Origin: Nostoc sp. TH1S01
GTDB taxonomy: Bacteria > Cyanobacteriota > Cyanobacteriia > Cyanobacteriales > Nostocaceae
Assembly (NCBI GenBank): GCA_018993265.1
Contig: JAGKSW010000024.1
Coordinates: 1 to 60,873, forward strand
Direction: 5' to 3'
Length of the DNA stretch: 60,873 bases
The translations under genes and the position numbers were made by a program. The notes under the pieces are model-generated. The model did no database searches, was not told where the DNA came from, and saw nothing but the letters and a program-made list of their open reading frames with translations. This document shows, piece after piece, positions 55,060-60,873 of this stretch (positions are counted from its first letter, which is position 1; every line of letters starts with the position of its first letter).

Positions 55060-56007
55060 GTGGCGCAGTTTCAAATTGAATGTGTAGAGTCTAGTACAGA
55101 AGAAAGTCGGAGTCATTACAGTAAGTTTGTCTTAGAACCCCTAGAGCGTGGTCAAGGCACAACTGTTGGTAATGCACTGCGACGGGTGTTATTGTCCAAC
55201 TTGGAAGGAACAGCCGTGACCGCAGTGCGAATTGCAGGTGTTACACACGAGTTTGCCACAGTTCCGGGTGTGCGGGAAGACGTGCTAGAAATTTTGATGA
55301 GAATGAAAGAAGTTATTCTCAAAAGCTATTCTTCTCAACCCCAAATTGGCAGATTGCTTGTGACTGGGCCAGCAACAGTAACAGCCGCCCATTTTGATTT
55401 GCCTAGTGAAGTTGAAGTTGTTGATCCTACCCAGTATGTTGCGACTCTTGCTGAGGGCGGTAAGCTGGAAATGGAATTTCGCATCGAACGCGGTAAGGGT
55501 TATCGTACCGTAGAACGAGGACGGGAAGAAGCTACTTCTTTGGACTTTTTGCAAATCGACTCAGTATTTATGCCGGTGCGAAAAGTCAACTATAGTGTTG
55601 AAGAAGCCCGTGCAGATGGCTCGATTACCAAAGACAGACTGTTATTAGAAGTTTGGACAAATGGCAGTGTCTCTCCCCAAGAAGCACTATCCTCAGCGGC
55701 CAGTATTTTGGTAGATTTATTCAACCCACTGAAGGATATTTCTTTAGAACCAACAGATATTGGTTCTGATGTTCCAGACGATCCAACTGCTCAAATTCCC
55801 ATCGAAGAATTGCAACTTTCTGTGCGGGCATATAACTGTCTCAAACGCGCACAAGTTAATTCTGTGGCAGACTTGTTGGATTTTACCCAAGAAGATTTGC
55901 TAGAAATCAAAAACTTTGGTCAGAAATCGGCGGAAGAGGTGGTGGAAGCGTTGCAACGACGCTTGGGTATTACCTTACCGCAAGAAAGAAGCTCCAAACA
56001 CAGCTAA
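55060..56007 (+). CDS. rpoA: RNA polymerase alpha subunit
   Basis: 315 aa from GTG 55060 (MAQFQIECVESSTEESRSHY) with AAGGGAGG 8 bases before; the longer frame from 54973 adds 29 residues outside the family. The N-terminal dimerisation domain (PLERGQGTTVGNALRRVLLS) and the C-terminal domain (AYNCLKRAQVNSVADLLDF, KNFGQKSAEEV) are both complete. Confidence 0.97.
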   Translation: MAQFQIECVESSTEESRSHYSKFVLEPLERGQGTTVGNALRRVLLSNLEGTAVTAVRIAGVTHEFATVPGVREDVLEILMRMKEVILKSYSSQPQIGRLLVTGPATVTAAHFDLPSEVEVVDPTQYVATLAEGGKLEMEFRIERGKGYRTVERGREEATSLDFLQIDSVFMPVRKVNYSVEEARADGSITKDRLLLEVWTNGSVSPQEALSSAASILVDLFNPLKDISLEPTDIGSDVPDDPTAQIPIEELQLSVRAYNCLKRAQVNSVADLLDFTQEDLLEIKNFGQKSAEEVVEALQRRLGITLPQERSSKHS

Positions 56008-56040
56008 AGCAAAACCTTTCATCTTTCATAGTCCACTATT

Positions 56041-56391
56041 ATGCGTCACCGTTGTCGGGTTAAAAAACTTGGTAAACCAGCTGACCAGCGTCGCGCTCTG
56101 TTGCGTACCTTAACCACTGAGCTAATTCGTCATGGTCGAATTACCACTACTTTAATCAGAGCGAAAGCTTTGCGGAGTGAAGTAGATAAAATGATTACCT
56201 TAGCTAAAGACGGCTCCTTAGCATCTCGTCGTGCAGCTTTAGGTTATATATACGATAAGCAACTGGTTCATGCTTTGTTTGAACAAGTTCCTACTCGGTA
56301 TGCTAATCGTAATGGTGGTTACACCCGGATTATCCATACCATGCCTCGGCGTGGAGATAATGCCGAAATGGCAATTATTGAACTGGTGTAA
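56041..56391 (+). CDS. rplQ: 50S ribosomal protein L17
   Basis: 116 aa, [20 protein letters not shown] and [20 protein letters not shown]. Located at the tunnel exit side. It follows rpoA as in most bacteria. Confidence 0.97.
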   Translation: MRHRCRVKKLGKPADQRRALLRTLTTELIRHGRITTTLIRAKALRSEVDKMITLAKDGSLASRRAALGYIYDKQLVHALFEQVPTRYANRNGGYTRIIHTMPRRGDNAEMAIIELV

Positions 56392-56439
56392 GTCATTAGT
56401 CATTAGTCAAATTGACAAATGACAAAGGACAAAATCTGT
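56392..56439. repeat. Inverted heptamer arrays, rplQ-truA spacer
   Basis: GTCATTA units (56392-56407) followed by TGACAAA units (56413-56430); the end gives AAAGGACAAAA before the truA ATG. Confidence 0.85.
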
Positions 56440-57261
56440 ATGTTAGAAATTGACCAGCCGAAACAAACTCAAAGAGTTGCCTTGGTAATTCAATACCTTG
56501 GTACTCATTTTCATGGCTGGCAAAGGCAAAAGGGGCAGCGTACAGTCCAAGAAGAAATCGAAACAGCGATCGCGAGTATTCTTGGTCATCATGTCACACT
56601 ACATGGTGCAGGACGCACTGATGCTGGTGTTCATGCTGCTGCACAAGTAGCCCACTTTGATGCTACAGGTTTAATTCCGGCTCAGAAATGGGCAACAGTT
56701 CTCAATAGTTATCTGCCGCAAGACATAATAATAAGGGCTTCAGCACCAGTAAGTAACGCTTGGCACGCGCGTTTTAGCGCGGCTTATCGGCGATACCGCT
56801 ACACGATATACACTGAAAAACGACCAAATTTGTTCGTTAAACCCTTTAGTTGGCATTATTATCATGAGCCACTGGATGAATTATTAATTCAGTCTGCCAT
56901 GAAACCTCTCTTGGGCAAGCATCATTTGGCTGCTTTCCATCGTGCAGGCTCCAAAAGAGCGCATTCTTGGGTGGAGGTACAAGCCGCAGAATGTCAGCGC
57001 AACGGGTCATTAATCCATATTGAAATCCAAGCAGATGGATTTTTATATGGCATGGTTAGGCTACTAGTGGGAATGCTAATACAAGTAGGTGCTGGACAGC
57101 GAACCCTGGCGAACTTCACCGAAATTTGGCAAGAAGAACGCCGAGAAGAAGTAAAATATGCCGCACCTGCTCAGGGTTTATGCTTGTTGCGCGTCGGCTA
57201 TCCTGATTTTCCTTTTTCTGGTGATATTTGGTACGATACCCAGCCCAAATTTAGTTTTTAG
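56440..57261 (+). CDS. truA: tRNA pseudouridine synthase A
   Basis: 273 aa from ATG 56440 (MLEIDQPKQTQRVALVIQYL); ATG 56419 lies in the repeat. It modifies positions 38-40 of tRNAs. The catalytic Asp is in GAGRTDAGVHAAAQ near residue 61. Its place between rplQ and rplM is normal in cyanobacteria. Confidence 0.95.
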   Translation: MLEIDQPKQTQRVALVIQYLGTHFHGWQRQKGQRTVQEEIETAIASILGHHVTLHGAGRTDAGVHAAAQVAHFDATGLIPAQKWATVLNSYLPQDIIIRASAPVSNAWHARFSAAYRRYRYTIYTEKRPNLFVKPFSWHYYHEPLDELLIQSAMKPLLGKHHLAAFHRAGSKRAHSWVEVQAAECQRNGSLIHIEIQADGFLYGMVRLLVGMLIQVGAGQRTLANFTEIWQEERREEVKYAAPAQGLCLLRVGYPDFPFSGDIWYDTQPKFSF

Positions 57262-57327
57262 TCATTGGTCATCAGTCATTGCTCAATGACGAATGACAAA
57301 GGACAAAATAACAAAGGACAAACACAA
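57262..57327. repeat. Inverted heptamer arrays, truA-rplM spacer
   Basis: GTCATTGGTCATCAGTCATT followed by AATGACGAATGACAAAGGAC and further ACAAAGG units. AAAGGACAAAC lies before the rplM ATG. Confidence 0.88.
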
Positions 57328-57780
57328 ATGAGTAAAACCTACCTTCCGCCTCAAGCTTCACTTGAGCATGATTGGTACGTAGTAGATGCTACTGACCAAC
57401 GTCTTGGTCGCCTCGCTACCGAAATCGCTATGATTCTCCGAGGCAAAAAGAAACCGGAATATACACCTCACATGGACACTGGTGACTTTGTGATTGTGAT
57501 TAATGCCGAGAAAATCGCAGTTACTGGTAAAAAACGGACTCAAAAATTATATCGTCGCCACTCTGGCCGTCCTGGTGGAATGAAGACCGAAACTTTTGCC
57601 AAGCTGCAACAGCGCATCCCCGAACGGATTGTTGAACATGCTGTTAAAGGTATGCTTCCTAAAAATAGCTTGGGTCGGCAGTTGTTTACCAAGCTAAAAG
57701 TTTATGCAGGGCCGACTCATCCCCACGAAGCTCAACAACCTAAAGAATTAAAAATTAGTACAATTCCTGGAGAAAGCTAA
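57328..57780 (+). CDS. rplM: 50S ribosomal protein L13
   Basis: 150 aa from ATG 57328 ([20 protein letters not shown]); the frame upstream to 57265 crosses the repeat array. Blocks [20 protein letters not shown] and [18 protein letters not shown] are standard. Coupled to rpsI by TAATG. Confidence 0.97.
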   Translation: MSKTYLPPQASLEHDWYVVDATDQRLGRLATEIAMILRGKKKPEYTPHMDTGDFVIVINAEKIAVTGKKRTQKLYRRHSGRPGGMKTETFAKLQQRIPERIVEHAVKGMLPKNSLGRQLFTKLKVYAGPTHPHEAQQPKELKISTIPGES

Positions 57781-58196
57781 TGGTAGTAGCAGAAGCAAAT
57801 AGCGGTCGCGCCGTGTACTGGGGTACTGGTCGCCGGAAATCAGCAGTAGCAAGAGTCCGCCTTGTCCCTGGTAGCGGTCAATTGACAGTTAATGGCAAGC
57901 CTGGAGATTTATACTTCCAATTCAATGCTAATTACTTGGGAGTAATTAAAGCTCCTTTGGAAACCCTTGGCTTAGAAACCGAATATGACATTTTGGTGAA
58001 AGCTGAGGGTGGTGGCTTGACTGGTCAAGCTGATTCTATCCGTTTGGGTGTGGCTCGTGCTTTGTGCCAATTAGACCCAGAAAATCGCTCACCCTTAAAA
58101 ACCGAAGGTTATCTCACCCGCGATCCCAGAGCGAAAGAGCGCAAAAAATACGGTTTGCACAAAGCTCGCAAAGCTCCTCAGTACTCTAAACGATAA
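57780..58196 (+). CDS. rpsI: 30S ribosomal protein S9
   Basis: 138 aa, [20 protein letters not shown] and the C-terminal [17 protein letters not shown], whose last Arg reaches the P-site tRNA. Confidence 0.97.
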   Translation: MVVAEANSGRAVYWGTGRRKSAVARVRLVPGSGQLTVNGKPGDLYFQFNANYLGVIKAPLETLGLETEYDILVKAEGGGLTGQADSIRLGVARALCQLDPENRSPLKTEGYLTRDPRAKERKKYGLHKARKAPQYSKR

Positions 58197-58262
58197 GGGA
58201 TTGGGTCTTGGGAATTGGGTAATTTTTGTAGTTCCTAGTCCCTAGTCCCTAGTCTCTAAATT
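58197..58262. repeat. Short repeats, rpsI-rpmE spacer
   Basis: GGGATTGGGTCTTGGGAATT at the start and CCTAGTCCCTAGTCCCTAGT at about 58235-58255: heptamer-type units of another sequence class. Confidence 0.75.
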
Positions 58263-58306
58263 CCACTGAAAGTTATAATTTATATAGATTCACCACAAAA
58301 GGAACA

Positions 58307-58546
58307 ATGGCTAAACCTGATATTCATCCCCAGTGGTATCCAGAAGCTAAAGTCTATTGCAACGGTCAAGTTGTGATGACTGTTGGTTCTACCAAACCAG
58401 AATTACACGTAGATGTTTGGTCTGGAAATCACCCTTTTTATACTGGTACTCAAAAGATTATCGACACAGAAGGTCGCGTAGAACGCTTTCTGCGGAAATA
58501 CGGCAAGTCAAGCGAGCAAGGCTCCGGCGGCAAAAAGAAAAAGTAG
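58307..58546 (+). CDS. rpmE: 50S ribosomal protein L31
   Basis: 79 aa, DIHPQWYPEAKVYCNGQVVM and DVWSGNHPFYTGTQKIIDTE. The zinc-binding CxxC pairs are missing, so it is the zinc-free form usual in cyanobacteria. A purine-rich AAAAGGAAC precedes the ATG. Confidence 0.95.
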   Translation: MAKPDIHPQWYPEAKVYCNGQVVMTVGSTKPELHVDVWSGNHPFYTGTQKIIDTEGRVERFLRKYGKSSEQGSGGKKKK

Positions 58547-58569
58547 CGGTTTGGCTCTGCTGTTAACGA

Positions 58570-58604
58570 CGACCCTGCGAATGCTGGGTCGATTGTCATT
58601 TTTT
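58570..58604 (+). terminator. Possible terminator between rpmE and prfA
   Basis: CGACCC (58570-58575) and GGGTCG (58586-58591) with a 10-base loop, then a T-rich stretch ending in TTTTTT. The stem is short and the T-run is set off by eight bases, so it may be partial. Confidence 0.4.
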
Positions 58605-58639
58605 GAGCCAAGTTGTTATTTGAAGGAGCGATCGCACTT

Positions 58640-59740
58640 ATGGCTGAAACATACCTGCTGGAGAAACTTAAATCTGTTGAACAAACCTTTAATGAATTGA
58701 CACGCCGCCTAGCTGACCCTGATACCGCAAAAAATCCTGATGAGTATCAACAAGTAGCTAAGGCTCGTTCTTCTTTGGAAGAGGTAGTGAATACCTATGA
58801 AACTTGGAAAACAGCCCAAGCCGATTTAACTGGGGCGCGTCAAGTTTATAAAGAAGCCGCCAGTGACCCAGAAATGCAAGAAATGGCTGCACTGGAAGTT
58901 AGTGAACTGGAAGAAAAAATAGAATACTTAGAAACCCGCTTAAAAGTATTATTACTGCCCCGCGACCCCAACGATGAGAAGAATATCATGTTGGAAATTC
59001 GTGCTGGGACTGGTGGCGATGAAGCGAGTATTTGGGCTGGCGATTTGATGCGGATGTACACTCGCTACGCGCAAACTCAAGGTTGGAAAGTTTCGCTGGC
59101 GAGCGAATCTTTGGGAGAAATGGGCGGTTGGAAAGAAGTCATTCTGGAAATTAAAGGTGACAACGTTTACAGCCAGTTAAAGTTTGAAGCTGGAGTGCAT
59201 CGCGTACAGCGTGTACCAGTCACAGAAGCTGGGGGACGGGTGCATACTTCAACTGCTACTGTCGCAATCATGCCAGAAGTGGATGATGTAGAAATTCACA
59301 TCGACCCCAAAGATATTGAAATGACAACGGCTCGTTCTGGCGGTGCTGGTGGACAAAACGTCAACAAAGTGGAAACAGCCGTTGACTTGATGCACAAACC
59401 CACAGGAATCAGAATTTTCTGTACGGAAGAGCGTAGCCAGTTGCAAAACAAAGAACGGGCGATGCAAATTTTGCGGGCGAAACTGTATGAAATGAAGTTA
59501 CGCGAACAACAAGAAGCTGTAACTTCGATGCGGCGATCGCAGGTTGGTACAGGATCGCGATCGGAAAAGATTCGTACTTATAACTATAAAGATAACCGCG
59601 TTACCGACCACCGCTTGGGTCAAAACTTCTCTTTAAACCCTGTGCTTGAAGGTGATTTAGAGACAGTAATTCAATCTTGTATCTCTCAAGATCAGCAAGA
59701 GCGTTTGGCAGAGTTAGCGGCTTCTGGTGCAATGAACTAA
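58640..59740 (+). CDS. prfA: Peptide chain release factor 1
   Basis: 366 aa from ATG 58640 ([20 protein letters not shown]); nine extra codons upstream are not used. The GGQ motif ([18 protein letters not shown]) near residue 240 triggers peptide release, and [17 protein letters not shown] holds the PxT codon-reading motif for UAA/UAG. It is the last gene of the cluster. Confidence 0.97.
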   Translation: MAETYLLEKLKSVEQTFNELTRRLADPDTAKNPDEYQQVAKARSSLEEVVNTYETWKTAQADLTGARQVYKEAASDPEMQEMAALEVSELEEKIEYLETRLKVLLLPRDPNDEKNIMLEIRAGTGGDEASIWAGDLMRMYTRYAQTQGWKVSLASESLGEMGGWKEVILEIKGDNVYSQLKFEAGVHRVQRVPVTEAGGRVHTSTATVAIMPEVDDVEIHIDPKDIEMTTARSGGAGGQNVNKVETAVDLMHKPTGIRIFCTEERSQLQNKERAMQILRAKLYEMKLREQQEAVTSMRRSQVGTGSRSEKIRTYNYKDNRVTDHRLGQNFSLNPVLEGDLETVIQSCISQDQQERLAELAASGAMN

Positions 59741-59769
59741 TTTTTAGCTTGAGATTTCATTTAATTACA

Positions 59770-59816
59770 AACCGTCTGGAGTGTTGCGATATTTAACACA
59801 CTAGACGGTTTTTTAA
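59770..59816 (+). terminator. Rho-independent terminator after prfA
   Basis: AACCGTCT (59770-59777) pairs with AGACGGTT (59803-59810); inner GTGTT/AACAC extend the stem, and TTTTTT follows. It closes the ribosomal cluster. Confidence 0.88.
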
Positions 59817-59900
59817 TTTAGCCATATTTTTTACAATTTTTCCTGATTAATTTATAACATTGAAATACCTACAATTACTTAGGCTAATGCCTCATCAAAA

Positions 59901-60873
59901 ATGGTAGCAACACGGGAAAGTTTGGATAAGTTTGTTAGTTTTTGCCAGCAGCACATTACAGGACAAGAAAAAAAAGAAGCTCAAACATTTTTGGATCGCT
60001 TTTTTCGAGCTTTTGGACATGAAGGAGCATTAGAAGCAGGAGCTAGTTACGAAGAAGCAATTAAAAAAGGTAGCAAAAAAGGTAAAACAGGTTTTGCAGA
60101 TTTAGTTTGGAAACCCCGTGTATTGATTGAAATGAAAAAGCGCGGGGAGGATTTGAGTAAGCATTATTCTCAAGCATTTGATTATTGGACACGTTTAGTA
60201 CCGCAACGTCCGAAATATGTAATTTTATGTAATTTTGATGAGTTTTGGATATTTGATTTTGATATTCAATTAGATACACCTGTAGATGTAATTACCCTAG
60301 AGCAGTTACCAGAAAGAGCAGGAGCATTTGGATTTATGGAATTAGGAGAAAAAACTCCTATTTTCCGTAACAATCAGGTAGAGGTGACAGAACGTGCTGC
60401 TCGTCGTATGGGTGAATTACTGCTTGAATTGGAAAAGCGGGGAATTGAAAAGTTAACAGCACAACGATTCATTCTGCAATGTGTATTAGCAATGTTCGCC
60501 GAAGATAGACAACTTTTACCTCGTGATATGTTTATTTCTTGCGTTGAAGATTGTATTGCTGGCGCAAGTTCTTATGATGTTTTAGGTGGTTTATTTCGGG
60601 AGATGAATCAACCCGGAATTACACCTGCTGGACGCTATAAAGGAGTTGATTATTTTAATGGTGGTTTATTTTCAATAATTCATCCTATTGATTTGAGCAA
60701 GGAAGAATTGAATTGTTTGGAGTTATCAGCTAAAGAAAATTGGAGTCAAGTACGTCCAGCGATTTTTGGTAATTTATTTGAAAGTACGATAGATAGAATA
60801 GAGCGCCATGCAAGAGGGATTCACTACACCTCAGAAGCGAATATTATGAACAGGACTTACGCAACTGGCACAA
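59901..60873 (+). CDS. MmeI-like restriction-modification enzyme, partial
   Basis: The frame from ATG 59901 runs off the window (324 codons). The N-terminal nuclease-like domain has FADLVWKPRVLIEMKKRG, a D...EMK motif of the PD-(D/E)xK type, and YVILCNFDEFWIFDFD as in MmeI_N. The helical spacer (TAQRFILQCVLAMFAEDRQL) follows, and HARGIHYTSEANIM marks the approach to the methyltransferase domain. After ANIM the expected KI...PT block is absent and the bases switch to AGGACTTACGCAACTGGCAC, a repeat-like sequence, so the gene is probably interrupted. Confidence 0.8.
   Translation, partial: MVATRESLDKFVSFCQQHITGQEKKEAQTFLDRFFRAFGHEGALEAGASYEEAIKKGSKKGKTGFADLVWKPRVLIEMKKRGEDLSKHYSQAFDYWTRLVPQRPKYVILCNFDEFWIFDFDIQLDTPVDVITLEQLPERAGAFGFMELGEKTPIFRNNQVEVTERAARRMGELLLELEKRGIEKLTAQRFILQCVLAMFAEDRQLLPRDMFISCVEDCIAGASSYDVLGGLFREMNQPGITPAGRYKGVDYFNGGLFSIIHPIDLSKEELNCLELSAKENWSQVRPAIFGNLFESTIDRIERHARGIHYTSEANIMNRTYATGT
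60852..60873. repeat. Edge of a dispersed repeat or insertion element
   Basis: AGGACTTACGCAACTGGCAC begins exactly where the restriction-modification frame stops matching its family. Sequences of this form are dispersed in cyanobacterial genomes. GCAACTGGC is shared with the hairpin repeat at 50010-50050. The rest is outside the window. Confidence 0.5.

Noticed and set aside
1-60873. tRNA or rRNA genes
   Set aside because: No cloverleaf with GTTCRA-type T arm and no rRNA-like segment was found by eye on either strand. A tRNA scan would settle it.

Overview
The window is a chromosomal segment of a cyanobacterium, most likely a filamentous heterocyst-forming type of the Nostoc/Anabaena/Calothrix group. 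The evidence is the very frequent octamer GCGATCGC (HIP1), the heptanucleotide tandem repeat arrays (STRR type) between genes, a set of cyanobacterial families (NdhN, COP23-domain protein, YlqD, acyl-ACP synthetase, PAS hybrid kinase, Ser/Thr kinase fused to TPRs) and a ribosomal protein cluster in the cyanobacterial order. All assignments are from reading the sequence; no database search was run.

Layout. 1-2.4 kb: a two-gene minus-strand unit, an active-looking P-loop ATPase and a TPR protein with a degenerate NTPase-like region, separated by a 124-bp nested palindrome. 2.6-2.9 kb: a gutted IS200/IS605 element. 3.2-6.3 kb: an exported protein, YlqD and the fatty acid activating enzyme Aas. 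6.5-7.8 kb: two tandem paralogous small membrane protein genes with a REP-associated transposase (RAYT) and its two palindromes between them. 7.9-14.7 kb: RecQ, repeats, a broken toxin-antitoxin/NB-ARC-TPR junction, and an XPB-Bax1 type helicase-nuclease pair. 15.1-19.9 kb: a Pho-regulated block, pstS-pstC-pstA-pstB plus a 62-aa exported peptide gene whose promoter region copies that of pstS. 20-33.7 kb: glycosyltransferase, RNase HI, hybrid histidine kinase, a rhomboid without its catalytic residues, a kinase-TPR protein, aldehyde dehydrogenase, cyclase-family enzyme, COP23 protein and an M48 protease. 33.9-41 kb: a Fur-family regulator, a DUF1611/dipeptide epimerase pair (candidate dgcN-dgcA for D-glutamate use), a Nudix hydrolase, two more toxin-antitoxin loci (one with a truncated toxin), small unknowns and ndhN.

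42-59.8 kb is one long plus-strand S10-spc-alpha type ribosomal cluster: rplC, rplD, rplW, rplB, rpsS, rplV, rpsC, rplP, rpmC, rpsQ, rplN, rplX, rplE, rpsH, rplF, rplR, rpsE, rplO, secY, adk, infA, rpmJ, rpsM, rpsK, rpoA, rplQ, truA, rplM, rpsI, rpmE, prfA, closed by a strong terminator. rpsJ, rpsN and rpmD are not present in it. After it comes a partial MmeI-like restriction-modification enzyme whose reading frame runs into a dispersed repeat at the window edge.

The most unusual theme is the heptamer arrays. They are not only intergenic filler: they sit in at least eight spacers of the ribosomal cluster as inverted pairs able to fold, they place AAAGGA/AAGGA-like ribosome binding sites just before several start codons, they supply the stop codons and last residues of at least five genes, and one array lies in frame inside aas. 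Another dispersed repeat lies in frame inside the XPB-like helicase.
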